This document shows, one piece after another, positions 46,364 through 55,243 of a stretch of 64,000 nt of DNA. The stretch spans positions 9,419 to 73,418 of the forward strand of contig CAWDKH010000025.1 of NCBI GenBank assembly GCA_963802905.1. Direction: 5' to 3'. Under the pieces are notes generated by a model. That model saw nothing but the letters and a program-made list of their open reading frames with translations. It searched no databases and was not told the DNA's origin. This stretch comes from DASQFQ01 sp963802905. Its GTDB lineage: Bacteria > Actinomycetota > Thermoleophilia > Solirubrobacterales > Solirubrobacteraceae. The translations under genes were made by a program, and so were the position numbers. The first letter of the stretch is position 1, and every line of letters begins with the position of its first letter.

Positions 46364-46390
46364 CTCGACTTCCGGTTAGGCTGGCCCGCG

Positions 46391-48464
46391 GTGCGTACTC
46401 GGGAGGAGCTCGGACTCACCGATCACCGCTACCGCAGCCTGGTGGAACAGGTGCCGGCGGTGTCGTATGTGGCCCGGTGGGAGCCAGGGTCGCCGTTCTC
46501 GTACGTCTCGCCCCAGATCGAACAGCTGCTCGGCTTCCCCGCCGAGCGCTGGGTCGCGGAGCCGGAGCTGTGGGCGGATCGTCTGCATCCTGACGATCGC
46601 GAGCTCGTGCTGATGGAGGAGATGCGCACCTTCCAGCACGAGATCGAGTTCGACCGCGAATACCGCCTGATCGCCGCCGACGGCTCGGTCAAGTGGGTGT
46701 GGGAGCGCGACGCGATCGTGCGCGACGAGGACGGCCGCCCGTGCCACACCGAGGGCGTCATGGTCGACATCACCGAGCGCAAGCTCGCCGCGGACCGCGC
46801 GCAGCACTACCTCGACGTGGCGGGCACGATCCTGCTCGTCCTCGCGCACCGACCAGACCGTCGAGCTGCTCAACCGCCACGGCCGTGAGCTGCTGGGCTA
46901 CGAGGACGGGGAGCTGATCGGCAAGGACTGGTACGACGCGGTCGTCCCCGAGGAGGACCGCCCGTCCCGCCGCAACAACTTCGCGCGCGTGCTCAGCGGC
47001 GAGGGCGAGCCGTTCACCTACCACCAGGGCGACGTCCTCACCCGCAGCGGCGAGCGCCACACGATCGCCTGGCGCAACACGCTGCTGCGCGACGCCGCGG
47101 GCGAGATCGTCGGCATCCTCGCCTCGGGCGAGGACATCACCGAGCGCCTGCGCGCGGAGGAGGAGATCTCCCGCCTCGCCTACTTCGACCCGCTGACCGG
47201 GCTGCCCAACCGGGCCCAGCTGGAAGCCGAGCTGCGCCGCTGCGTGAACCGCTGCGCGCGCTCGGGCCGCGCGGTCGCGCTGCTGCTCGTCGACCTCGAC
47301 AACTTCAAGCTCGTCAACGACTCCTTCGGCCACGGCGCGGGCGACCGCCTGCTGCGCCGGATCGCCGGCCGCCTGCGCGGGATCGAGGGCGCGGGGATGC
47401 TCGCGCGGCTCGGCGGCGACGAGTTCCTGATCCTGCTGCCCGAGCTGGCCGACGACGCCGAGGACGCGGCGCGCCACGCCGCGGACGAGGTCGCGGCGCG
47501 GCTGGCGGAGCCGTTCAAGGTCTCCGGCGCGGAGTTCCACGTCCACGCCAGCATCGGCATCTCGCTCTTCCCCGAGGACGCGCAAGCGCCGGTCGAGCTG
47601 CTCCAGCACGCCGACATGGCGATGTACCAGAGCAAGGGCCGCGGCCGGGCGGCCTCGACCGTGTTCGCCCACGTCGCTCAGAACCCGCTCGAGCGGCTCT
47701 CGCTGCCGGCGCGGCTGCGGCGCGCGATCGCGGAGGACGAGCTCGTCCTGTACTACCAGCCGATCGTCGAGCTGCAGAGCGGCAGGCTGAAGTCGATGGA
47801 GGCGCTGCTGCGCTGGAACGACCCAGACCGCGGGCTCGTCTACCCCGACGACTTCATCCCCGCCGCCGAGGAGATGAGCCTGCTCGAGCCGATCGGCGAC
47901 TGGGTGATCGGCGCGATCGCCCAGCAGATGCTCGAGTGGCGCGAGCAGGGCTTCGAGCCGCACGTCAACTTCAACGTCTCGCCGCGCCAGCTGCACCGCC
48001 CGGACTTCGCCGGCGAGCTGACCGCGCGGCTCGAGGAGCTCCAGATCGACCCGGCGTGGCTGACGATGGAGCTGACCGAGTCCGCCACGCTGCGCGAGCC
48101 CGAACGCATCGGCCCGATCCTGCGTGAGCTCAACGACGGCGGGCTGCGCCTCGCGATCGACGACTTCGGCGCCGGCTGGTCGTCATTGGCGCGGCTGCGG
48201 CTGCTGCCGGTGCACACGCTCAAGATCGACCGCTCGTTCCTGCGCGAGATCCCCGAGGATCCGGAAGCCGGTGCAATTGTCGATGCAGTCATCGCCCTTG
48301 CCGACGCGCTCGGGATGGACACCGTGGCCGAGGGCGTCGAGACGCGCGTGCAGGCGCTGTTCCTGGCCGCGCAGGGCTGCCGGCTGGCCCAGGGTCGCTG
48401 GTTCGGCGACCCGGTGCCCGCGGCCGAGCTGACGGGCGCGCTAAGAGACGCGTCCAGGCACTGA
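46391..48464 (+). pseudogene. PAS-PAS-GGDEF-EAL cyclic-di-GMP enzyme, one apparent frameshift
   Basis: Removing one base near 46845 joins GTILLVL to TDQTVELLNRHG and gives about 690 residues. There are two PAS domains (YRSLVEQVPAVSYVARWEPG; then LLGYEDGELIGKDWYD), a GGDEF domain with intact active site (ARLGGDEFLILLPE, about residue 340) but no upstream RxxD inhibitory site, and an EAL domain with intact KSMEALLRW, NVSPRQL and IDDFGAGWSSLARL. Both cyclase and phosphodiesterase activities are possible. No membrane segment is seen. A degenerate relative follows 32 bases downstream. Confidence 0.9.
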
Positions 48465-48496
48465 AGCGCTCGCCCTGAAAAGCCGATGAACGTCGT

Positions 48497-49948
48497 ATGG
48501 AGCCGAAGCGCTCACTCAGAGTCCTGCTCGCAGACGTGCCCGAGCCCGACGCGATCGAGATCGCGGACAAGCTCGAAGCTGCGGGCTGGACCGTGCACGC
48601 GCGCCGCACGACCGGTGGCGACGGCCTCGAGGCCGCGCTGCTCGACCGCGGCTGGGAGGCCGTGCTGTTCGGCGGCGAGGGCGACGCCGCCGTCCCGGCG
48701 CGCAAGGCGCTCGCGCTCGTCCGGCTCGCCGACCCGCATCTCCCCTTCATCGCCATCACCCGCTCGGTGCGCCGCGGCGACCTCGCCGCGGTGGTCAAGG
48801 GCCTCGAGGCCGGCATCGCCGTCGCAGCCGGGCCCGCCGAGGTCGCCGAGACGCTCCAGCGCGAGCTGAGCGCCGCCCGCAGCCGCCGCGCCGAAGGCAA
48901 GGCGCACCGGCTGCTGCTCGCCCAGCAGGCGATCACCGACCACCTCGCCAACGGCCAGGGCCCCGAGAGCCTGATGCAGGGCGTGCTCGGCGCGCTCGGC
49001 GAGACGCTCGGCTTCGCCTGCGGCGCCGTCTGGCTGCCGGAAGGCGACGGGCCGACGCTGCGCTGCGGCGCCTCCTGGATCGCCGCCGACGCCGGCCCCG
49101 CCGTCAACGCCTTCGCCCAGGGCTCGAGCCGCCTGCGCCTCGCCCCCGGCCGCGGCCTCCCCGGCCGCGTCTTCGCCTTCCGCCGCCCGTCATGGGTCGC
49201 CAACGTCCGCGCCGACGCCCAGGAGCCGCGCGCCGGCGCCGCGCGCCACGCGCGCCTGAAGGCCGCCGTCGCCGTCCCGCTCGGCCAGGGAGAGGACATC
49301 TCCGGCGTGCTCGAGCTGTTCGCCCGCGACGTCCGCGAGCACGACCCCGAGACCGAGGCGATGCTCGCCACCGCCGGCGGCCAGCTCGCCCGCGCGCTCG
49401 TGCGTGAGAGCGCGACCTCGCTGCGCGACCCGCTCACCGGCCTGCCGACCGCGGCGCTGCTCGAGGAGCACGTCGAGCTCGCGCTCGCCCGCGCCCGCCG
49501 CTCCGGCGCCGGGGTGATCGTCATGCACCTGCGGCTGCTGGCCGGCCCCGACCTGCTCGCCCCGCTGGCGATGCGCGTGACCGACGTGCTGCGCGCGACC
49601 GACGTGCTCGCCCGCACCGGGCCGTCCGAGCTCGGCGTGCTGCTCGCCGACCTGCGCTACGCGCCCGACGAGGTCATCGAGCGCGTGACCGGCCGCCTCA
49701 CCGAGGCGCTCGAGGAGCCGCTGCTGGCCGGCGGCGACGAGATGCGCGTCGAGCCGGTGATCGGGTACGCCGCCTTCCCCGCCGACTCCGACGACGCCGC
49801 CGTGCTGATGGCGCAGGCCAAGGCGTCAGCCCACGCGATGCGCCCGGGCAAGTCAGGATCTCCCGGGTGGAGTACCGAGTTGTCGTCCGATCAGGACCAC
49901 GAGTCGAACGGCTTGAGGCCGCTTCGCTCGACGCGGCAGTCGAGCTGA
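48497..49948 (+). CDS. Receiver-like, GAF and degenerate GGDEF protein
   Basis: A 483-residue protein. The N-terminal 120 residues look like a receiver domain (RVLLADVPEPDAIEIADKLE) but the phospho-acceptor position reads LFGGEGD, with no clear Asp. A GAF domain follows (GETLGFACGAVWLPEGDG to AAVAVPLGQGEDISGVLELF). The C-terminal domain starts DPLTGLPTAALLEEHVELAL as a GGDEF fold, but the catalytic GGDEF position reads GPSELGVLL, so it is not a cyclase. It may sense and bind c-di-GMP or GTP, or modulate the intact enzyme upstream. Its last residues overlap the next gene by 82 bases, which may indicate a slipped frame near the end. Confidence 0.8.
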   Translation: MEPKRSLRVLLADVPEPDAIEIADKLEAAGWTVHARRTTGGDGLEAALLDRGWEAVLFGGEGDAAVPARKALALVRLADPHLPFIAITRSVRRGDLAAVVKGLEAGIAVAAGPAEVAETLQRELSAARSRRAEGKAHRLLLAQQAITDHLANGQGPESLMQGVLGALGETLGFACGAVWLPEGDGPTLRCGASWIAADAGPAVNAFAQGSSRLRLAPGRGLPGRVFAFRRPSWVANVRADAQEPRAGAARHARLKAAVAVPLGQGEDISGVLELFARDVREHDPETEAMLATAGGQLARALVRESATSLRDPLTGLPTAALLEEHVELALARARRSGAGVIVMHLRLLAGPDLLAPLAMRVTDVLRATDVLARTGPSELGVLLADLRYAPDEVIERVTGRLTEALEEPLLAGGDEMRVEPVIGYAAFPADSDDAAVLMAQAKASAHAMRPGKSGSPGWSTELSSDQDHESNGLRPLRSTRQSS

Positions 49949-50202
49949 TCGAGGCGCGGGCGACCGCGCTCGCCGAGGGCCCGAGGCTCGCGCCCGTCGA
50001 GCTCCGCTACAAGACGTTCGAGCCGGTTCAGCAGGTCGCGCACCGGGTCGAGCTGTCCGGCCCGCGGCGCCTGCACGCCGGGGTCGACGTGCGCGGCGAC
50101 GGCTCGGTCGAAGCGTGGATCGGGAAGCTGCGGCGGCGGCTGGTGGAGCAGGAGCCGGGCGAGAACCCCTACGCGGCACTGCGCCGTACGCTGGAGTCAT
50201 GA
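49867..50202 (+). CDS. Conserved hypothetical protein, 111 aa
   Basis: A 111-residue, GTG-started alpha/beta protein: EYRVVVRSGPRVERLEAASL, then VELIEARATALAEGP, LRYKTFEPVQQVAHRVELSG and RLHAGVDVRGDGSVEAWIGK, ending KLRRRLVEQEPGENPYAALR. It looks like a small domain of mixed strand and helix with no catalytic signature. It is tightly packed between the degenerate GGDEF gene and the MOSC gene (ATGA overlap), so it is probably in their operon. No function proposed. Confidence 0.75.
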   Translation: MEYRVVVRSGPRVERLEAASLDAAVELIEARATALAEGPRLAPVELRYKTFEPVQQVAHRVELSGPRRLHAGVDVRGDGSVEAWIGKLRRRLVEQEPGENPYAALRRTLES

Positions 50203-50831
50203 GCGGCAGCGTGCTCTCCGTCAACGTCGGTCGCCCGGCATTGCTGAACACGGGCCGTCGCGCGGTGCCCTCGGCGATCGTCAAGACGCCGGTCAGCGGG
50301 CCGGTCCCGGCGCGCGGCCACAACCTCGGCGGCGACGAGCAGGCCGACAAGGTCAACCACGGCGGTCCCGACCAGGCGGTCTACGCCTACGCGAGCGAGG
50401 ACGCCGCGTTCTGGAGCGAGCTGGTCGGCCGCAAGCTCGAGCCCGCCGTGTTCGGCGAGAATCTCACGACCGCCGGGGTCGACGTGTCCGGCGCCCGCAT
50501 CGGCGAGCGCTGGCGGATCGGGTCGGTCGAGCTGCGCGTCGCCGGCCCTCGCGTGCCCTGCTTCAAGCTCGAGGCCCGCATCGGCGTGCCGGGCTTCCAG
50601 AGGGCGTTCCTCCACGCCGGCCGCCCGGGCGCCTATCTCGCGATTGCCGAGGAGGGCGAGCTGCAGGCGGGCGACGCCGTGGAGATCGTCCACCGCCCCG
50701 ACCACGAGGTCACCGTGTCGCTGGTGATCCAGGCGCTGCTGATCGACCGCGCGCGCCTGCCCGAGCTCGAGCCCGCGCGCCCCGACATGCTCCCGAAGCT
50801 CGCCGGCTGGTATGGGGAGCTTGCCGCGTGA
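50199..50831 (+). CDS. MOSC-domain protein (YiiM-like)
   Basis: A 210-residue MOSC protein. Characteristic are SVNVGRPALLNTGRRAVPSAIVK, HNLGGDEQADKVNHGGPDQAVYAY, FGENLTTAGVDV and the conserved Cys in RVPCFKLEARIG. MOSC proteins handle molybdenum-cofactor sulfur transfer; YiiM-type enzymes reduce N-hydroxylated compounds. The last segment resembles the 3-alpha C-terminal domain of YiiM. It overlaps the previous stop (ATGA) and the following GTG start, within an operon. Confidence 0.92.
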   Translation: MSGSVLSVNVGRPALLNTGRRAVPSAIVKTPVSGPVPARGHNLGGDEQADKVNHGGPDQAVYAYASEDAAFWSELVGRKLEPAVFGENLTTAGVDVSGARIGERWRIGSVELRVAGPRVPCFKLEARIGVPGFQRAFLHAGRPGAYLAIAEEGELQAGDAVEIVHRPDHEVTVSLVIQALLIDRARLPELEPARPDMLPKLAGWYGELAA

Positions 50832-51229
50832 GCGCGCTCGACGCGTTGATCGGCGAGTGGGTGACCGAGGCGACCTTCCCCGACGGCATGTCGGGCACGG
50901 GACGCACGTCGTTCGAGTGGGCGCTCGGCGGCGCGTTCCTGCTCCAGCGCGCGAAGGCGGACGTCGGGGGCGTGCCCGAGGGCCTGTGCCTGCTCGGGGC
51001 CGACGGCGACGCGTTCGTGCAGCACTACTTCGACTCGCGCGGCGTCGTGCGGAAGTACGCGATGACGCTGAACCGCGAGGCGTGGACGCTCGAGCGCGAC
51101 GGCGTGCAGCGCTACATCGGCCGGATCGAAGACGAGGGCGACACGATCCGCGGCGCCTGGGAGTGGCACCGAGACGGCGCCTGGCAGCACGACTTCGACC
51201 TGGTCTACAGACGCAGCGTCGCGCCGTAG
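50828..51229 (+). CDS. DUF1579-like lipocalin-type small protein
   Basis: A 133-residue beta-rich protein: DALIGEWVTEATFPDGMSGTG, FEWALGGAFLLQRAKADV, HYFDSRGVVRKYAMTLNR and TIRGAWEWHRDGAWQHDFDL. The repeated short strands with G-x-W at the start are like lipocalin-fold DUF1579 or nitrobindin-like proteins that bind a hydrophobic ligand. The family call is tentative. GTG start overlaps the MOSC stop, and the stop overlaps the convergent protease gene by 25 bases. Confidence 0.72.
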   Translation: MSALDALIGEWVTEATFPDGMSGTGRTSFEWALGGAFLLQRAKADVGGVPEGLCLLGADGDAFVQHYFDSRGVVRKYAMTLNREAWTLERDGVQRYIGRIEDEGDTIRGAWEWHRDGAWQHDFDLVYRRSVAP

Positions 51230-51873
51230 CGGCGCAGCCAGCGCGCGTGCTCGCGCCAGTCCGGGACGCGTGACTCGAGCAGCGCCCAGAAGCGCGGCGA
51301 GTGGTCCATCAGCTCGAGGTGGGCGACCTCGTGCTCGACCACGTAGTCGACGACCTCCTCGGGCGCGAGCAGCAGGCGCCAGTTGAACGACATGTGCCCG
51401 CGGCTCGAGCACGACGCCCAGCGCGTCTTCTGCCCGCGGATCGTCAGCCCGTCGTAGGTGCTGCCGGCGCGCGCGGTGGCGGCGTCGAGCCGGGCGCCGA
51501 TCTCGGCGCGGGCCTGGCGGCGGTACCAGCGCTCGAGCGCCGGGCCGGGGTCGCGCTTGGGCACGAGCAGCTCGTCGCCGCGGCGGTGGACGCGCTCGCG
51601 GCCGGGCTGGGGCACGAGCCGCAGGTCGCGGCCGAGGTAGGGCACGGTGCCCTCGGGCCGGGCGACCTCGGCGGCGGCGCGCGCGAGCGTGCGGCGGCGA
51701 CGCTCGATCCAGCCCTCGAGCTCGCGCACCGCCTGCGCCGCGGCGCGCTCGGGCGCCCGCTTCGGGAGCACGACCTCGATCTCGCCCGAGCCGTGGACGC
51801 TGACCCGCACGCGGCGGGCGCGGGGCGAGCGGCGGATCGTGTAGTCCATCATCCGATCCGATGGAGAAGTCAC
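51205..51873 (-). CDS. YgjP/DUF45-family metal-dependent hydrolase
   Basis: A 222-residue zinc metalloprotease-like protein. The active site is VVEHEVAHLELMDHSPRFW, matching HExxH with a downstream His. The preceding KTRWASCSSRGHMSFNWRL is diagnostic of the YgjP/WLM-like family, and VSVHGSGEIEVVLPKRA the N-terminal sheet. The gene is GTG-started with GGAGGGG upstream; a MMDYTIRR start is an alternative. The physiological substrate is unknown. Confidence 0.88.
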   Translation of the reverse strand: MTSPSDRMMDYTIRRSPRARRVRVSVHGSGEIEVVLPKRAPERAAAQAVRELEGWIERRRRTLARAAAEVARPEGTVPYLGRDLRLVPQPGRERVHRRGDELLVPKRDPGPALERWYRRQARAEIGARLDAATARAGSTYDGLTIRGQKTRWASCSSRGHMSFNWRLLLAPEEVVDYVVEHEVAHLELMDHSPRFWALLESRVPDWREHARWLRRYGATLRL

Positions 51874-52142
51874 GAGTTCCCCTCCCCAGGGGTGTCCGCG
51901 AGCCCTACCAGGTGTTCGTCAACGGCGTTCGCCAGCACGAGGGAACCGACTATGAAGTGCGCCGCGGCGTCCTCGTCTTCAACCGCTCGCTGGAGAAGGA
52001 GGGCAAACTCGGCTTCGGCCGCTGGTTCCTCGGCGCGTGGGGCGTCGGCACCTACCGGAAGAACGACCAGGTCGATGTCGCCTGGGAGATCGACGGGCGT
52101 CCGCGCGTCGCTCACGCGTTGGACATCGAGAAGCCCGGCTGA
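51861..52142 (+). CDS. Conserved hypothetical protein, 93 aa
   Basis: A 93-residue beta-rich protein: REPYQVFVNGVRQHEGTDYE, VRRGVLVFNRSLEKEGKLGF, RWFLGAWGVGTYRKNDQVDV and AWEIDGRPRVAHALDIEKPG. The pattern looks like a small jelly-roll or PilZ/OB-type strand set, with no catalytic residues. It starts inside the 5' end of the divergent protease gene (13-base overlap), so their promoters must interlock. It overlaps the convergent metF by 31 bases. Confidence 0.7.
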   Translation: MEKSRVPLPRGVREPYQVFVNGVRQHEGTDYEVRRGVLVFNRSLEKEGKLGFGRWFLGAWGVGTYRKNDQVDVAWEIDGRPRVAHALDIEKPG

Positions 52143-53029
52143 CCCGTCCAGGGGCTCAACGTCCGCAGCGCGCTGAGGATCGCGCGCGTCGCGGGCGAGC
52201 GGTTGAGCGTGTAGAAGTGGATGCCGGGGGCGCCGTTGGCGAGCAGGTCGGCGCACTGCAGGGTCGCGTAGGCGACGCCGAAGTCGGTCGCCGCCGCCGG
52301 GTCGTCGGCGCGCAGTTCGAGCTCCGCCTGCAGCTGCGCGGGGATGTCGGAGCCGCACATCGACGTGATCTTGCGGATCTGGCTCGCGTTGGTGATCGGC
52401 ATGATGCCGGGGATGATCGGCACCTCGATGCCGATCTCGCGGGCGCGGTCGACGAACTCGTAGTAGCAGCGGTTGTCGTAGAACAGCTGCGTGATCAGGA
52501 ACGCGGCGCCGGCGTCGACCTTCTCCTTCGTGTAGCGGAGGTCGGTCTCGGCGTCGACGGCGTGGATGTGGACCTCGGGGAAGCAGGCGGCGCCGATCGC
52601 GAACTCGTAGTCGGTGCGGATCAGCTCGATCAGCTCGCGCGAGTACCGCAGCCCGCCCTGGGTCGCGGTCCACTCGTCCTGGCCCTGCGGCGGGTCGCCG
52701 CGCAGCGCGAGGACGTTCTCGACGCCGCGGTCGCGCATCAGGTCGAGCGTCTCGCGCAGCTCCTCGACGGTCGCGCCCACGCACGTGAAGTGGGCCATCG
52801 CCTCGAGCCCGAAGTCGCGCTTCATGTGCGAGACGATGTCGACGGTCTTGACCTTCTCGGCCGGCGCGCCGCCGGCGCCGTAGGTCACGGAGACGAACGT
52901 CGGGTCGAGCGTGGAGAGGGCGCCCAGCGCCTGCTCGAGGTTGCGCGTCCCCGCCTCCGTCTTGGGCGGGAAGAACTCGAAGGAGAAGGACGGTTCGTTG
53001 CCCGCAGCGATCCGCTCGTCGATCCGCAT
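52112..53029 (-). CDS. metF: 5,10-methylenetetrahydrofolate reductase
   Basis: A 305-residue MetF TIM-barrel flavoprotein that makes 5-methyl-THF for methionine synthesis. Key features are FSFEFFPPKTEAGTRNL (catalytic Glu), FVSVTYGAGGAPA, HFTCVGATVEEL, VLALRGDPPQG and FLITQLFYDN. The start ATG is eight bases from a TACGCT box with no ribosome binding site, so the message may be leaderless even though it follows the metallo-beta-lactamase-fold gene by four bases. It overlaps the convergent small gene. Confidence 0.96.
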   Translation of the reverse strand: MRIDERIAAGNEPSFSFEFFPPKTEAGTRNLEQALGALSTLDPTFVSVTYGAGGAPAEKVKTVDIVSHMKRDFGLEAMAHFTCVGATVEELRETLDLMRDRGVENVLALRGDPPQGQDEWTATQGGLRYSRELIELIRTDYEFAIGAACFPEVHIHAVDAETDLRYTKEKVDAGAAFLITQLFYDNRCYYEFVDRAREIGIEVPIIPGIMPITNASQIRKITSMCGSDIPAQLQAELELRADDPAAATDFGVAYATLQCADLLANGAPGIHFYTLNRSPATRAILSALRTLSPWTGQPGFSMSNA

Positions 53030-53033
53030 CGCT

Positions 53034-54008
53034 TTAGAGCGTAGCCCAGCGCTCGGGCTCCTCCTCCAGGCGCTCGACCTTGCCTAGCGCGACCAGGTGG
53101 GTCAGGAAGCAGAGCAGCTTCGACAGCAGCCAGCCGGCCACATCGGGGGTGAACGCCTCCCCGTAGACCCGCGGCGCGAGGTCGTAGGCGGTCGCCGGGC
53201 CGTCCTCGAGCGCCGCCAGCACCGCGTCGAGCCGCCGCTGGATCAGCCGCCGGTTGGCCTCGGCGTGCTCGGCGACGTCGGCGAACGGCCGACCGTGGCC
53301 GGAGAGCGCCAGCCGCGCGCCGAGCGCGTCCGTGGTGTCAAGCGAGCTCAGGAACTCGCCCACGGGGTCGGGCGTGTAGCCGTAGTCGAAGTACAGCGAC
53401 ACGCGGCCGAGCAGGTGATCGCCGGACAGCAGCAGCCGCCGCTCGCGCTGGAAGAGCACGACGTGGGACGGCGCGTGGCCGGGCGTCTCGTGCACCGACC
53501 AGGTGCCGAGGTCGGTCTCGACGTCGAGGCCGGGCAGCAGGTCGCGGTCGGGCCGCAGCGGCCCGGAGGCCAGCGGGCGCCCCGAGCGCGGCGGGTCGCG
53601 CGGCACGCCGCTCTGGCGCGCGATCTCGACGCGGCGGGCGTGCGCGGCGTCGGGGTCGTCGGCGTAGGCGGAGAAGTGCTGGTGGTTGGGGTGCGCCCAC
53701 ACCTCGCAGCCCGCGCGGTCGGCGATCGGGTGCGCCTGGCCGCAGTGGTCGGCGTGGGCGTGGGTGATCACCACGAGCCGCACGTGCTCGACCTTCAGGC
53801 CGACCTGGTCGAGGGCGCGCTCGATGTGGCTCATCGAGCCCGGCTCGTAGGTGCCGGTGTCGACGAGCACGATCCCGTCACCGGCCGCGACCGCCCACGC
53901 GTTGCAGTGCGGGACGCCCGGCCACGGCAGCGGGAGCCGCAGCCGCCAGAGGCCGGGGAGCACGCGCTCGCCGCGCCCCACCTCCCGCGGTCGGGTCGGC
54001 TTGCGCAT
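53034..54008 (-). CDS. Metallo-beta-lactamase-fold hydrolase with C-terminal helical domain
   Basis: A 324-residue protein starting MRKPTRPREVGRGERVLPGLW. Metal ligands are in VVITHAHADHCGQAHPI (HxHxDH), GHAPSHVVLF, LLSGDHLLG and ALSGHGRPF. The C-terminal helices (AEANRRLIQRRLDAVLAAL; DVAGWLLSKLLCFLTHLVALG) fit the LACTB2/glyoxalase-II-like branch that hydrolyses thioesters or acts on RNA. Substrate unknown. The start is only 24 bases from the divergent fusion gene, with opposed -10 boxes overlapping between them. Confidence 0.9.
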   Translation of the reverse strand: MRKPTRPREVGRGERVLPGLWRLRLPLPWPGVPHCNAWAVAAGDGIVLVDTGTYEPGSMSHIERALDQVGLKVEHVRLVVITHAHADHCGQAHPIADRAGCEVWAHPNHQHFSAYADDPDAAHARRVEIARQSGVPRDPPRSGRPLASGPLRPDRDLLPGLDVETDLGTWSVHETPGHAPSHVVLFQRERRLLLSGDHLLGRVSLYFDYGYTPDPVGEFLSSLDTTDALGARLALSGHGRPFADVAEHAEANRRLIQRRLDAVLAALEDGPATAYDLAPRVYGEAFTPDVAGWLLSKLLCFLTHLVALGKVERLEEEPERWATL

Positions 54009-54016
54009 GGGGCAGG

Positions 54017-54026
54017 ACGGTACTGT
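54017..54026. promoter_or_regulatory. Overlapping divergent -10 boxes
   Basis: TACTGT (54021-54026, plus strand) and TACCGT (minus strand, complement of 54017-54022) share a TA pair. They stand six and eight bases before their start codons at 54033 and 54008. With only 24 bases between the two genes and no ribosome binding sites, this looks like a bidirectional promoter giving two leaderless mRNAs. Confidence 0.5.
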
Positions 54027-54032
54027 CCGGGC

Positions 54033-55241
54033 ATGGCCACGAGCACTCAGACATCCGCACCCAAGGCGGTCATGAGCGCCTACTTCGAGGCGCTGGCCGA
54101 GCAGGATCTCGACGCGATCGCCGCCGCCTGGGCGCCCGACGGCATCCTGCGCACCGTCGGCGACGTCGAGGCCGACGGGCCGGACGGCGTGCGCGCCTAC
54201 TGGGCCGAGTTCTTCGGCGCCATGCCCGACTTCCGCTTCGAGGTCCAGGACATCGTCGCCGACGGCGATCAGGTCGCCGTCCACTGGGCCGGCAAGGGCA
54301 CGTTCGCAGGCCCGTCGTCGTTCCAGGGCATCGAGCCGACCTTCGCGCGGCTCGACCTCGTTGGGCTCGACATCTTCGACCTGCGCGACGGCAAGATCGT
54401 GCGCGAGCACGCCTACACCGACGGCGCCACGTTCGCGCGCCAGGTCGGGCTGCTGCCGCCGGCGGGCTCGACCGCCGAGCAGCGCATGACGCGCGCCTTC
54501 AACGGCCAGGCGAAGCTCAAGCGGCGCGCGCTGTGCGCGGACCCCGAGCGCATCGCCGAGGGCGTCTGGCTCGTGCGCGGCGGCTTCCCGGTGAAGTCGA
54601 TGAACGTCTACCTGATCGAGGACGAGGGCGGCGGGGTGACGATGTTCGAGGCCGGCATCAAGGCGATGGTCGCCGGACTGTCCGCGGCCGCGTCCTCGCT
54701 CGGCGGCCTCAACCGGATCGTGCTCGGCCACGCGCACGCCGATCACCGCGGCGCCGCGCCGGGCCTGGGCGTGCCGACCTTCTGCCATCCCGCCGACCGG
54801 ATCGACGCCGAGGGCGACGGCGGCATGCACTACTTCGACTTCTCGGCCGTCTCGGCGCCCGCCCGCTGGACGATCCCGCGGCTGCTGCCGGTGTGGGACG
54901 GCGGCCCGGTGAAGATCGCCGGCACGGTCGACGAGGGCGACGACGTGTCGGGCTTCCGCGTCGTCCACATCCCCGGCCACTCGCCGGGCCAGATCGCGCT
55001 GTGGCGCGAATCCGACCGCGTGGCGCTGACCGCGGACTGCTTCTACACGGTCGACCCGGGCACCGCCCGCCACGGCGCGCCGCGCATGCCGCCCTACGGC
55101 TTCAACCACGACACCGAGCGGGCGCGCGCCTCGATCCGCAAGATCGCCGCGCTCGAACCGTCGGCGGCCTGGCCCGGCCACGCCGACCCGGTGACGGGCG
55201 ACGTCCGCGCGCAGCTCGAGCGGGCGGCGAACGAGACCTAG
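54033..55241 (+). CDS. SnoaL-like/metallo-beta-lactamase fusion protein
   Basis: A 402-residue two-domain protein. Residues 1 to about 140 form a SnoaL/NTF2-like domain (VMSAYFEALAEQDLDAIAAAW; YWAEFFGAMPDFRFEVQDI; DIFDLRDGKIVREHAYTDG). From about 165, a metallo-beta-lactamase domain has IVLGHAHADHRGAAPGLG (HxHxDH), VVHIPGHSPGQIALW, LTADCFYTVDP and AWPGHADPV. SnoaL domains bind or rearrange small hydrophobic molecules; the fused hydrolase may act on the same compound. This fusion is not one I recognise as common. No signal peptide. Confidence 0.85.
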   Translation: MATSTQTSAPKAVMSAYFEALAEQDLDAIAAAWAPDGILRTVGDVEADGPDGVRAYWAEFFGAMPDFRFEVQDIVADGDQVAVHWAGKGTFAGPSSFQGIEPTFARLDLVGLDIFDLRDGKIVREHAYTDGATFARQVGLLPPAGSTAEQRMTRAFNGQAKLKRRALCADPERIAEGVWLVRGGFPVKSMNVYLIEDEGGGVTMFEAGIKAMVAGLSAAASSLGGLNRIVLGHAHADHRGAAPGLGVPTFCHPADRIDAEGDGGMHYFDFSAVSAPARWTIPRLLPVWDGGPVKIAGTVDEGDDVSGFRVVHIPGHSPGQIALWRESDRVALTADCFYTVDPGTARHGAPRMPPYGFNHDTERARASIRKIAALEPSAAWPGHADPVTGDVRAQLERAANET

Positions 55242-55243
55242 GC

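Noticed and set aside
53097..54032. Upstream extension of the SnoaL/metallo-beta-lactamase fusion frame
   Set aside because: It is antisense to the divergent metallo-beta-lactamase gene. The ATG at 54033 gives the natural SnoaL N-terminus.
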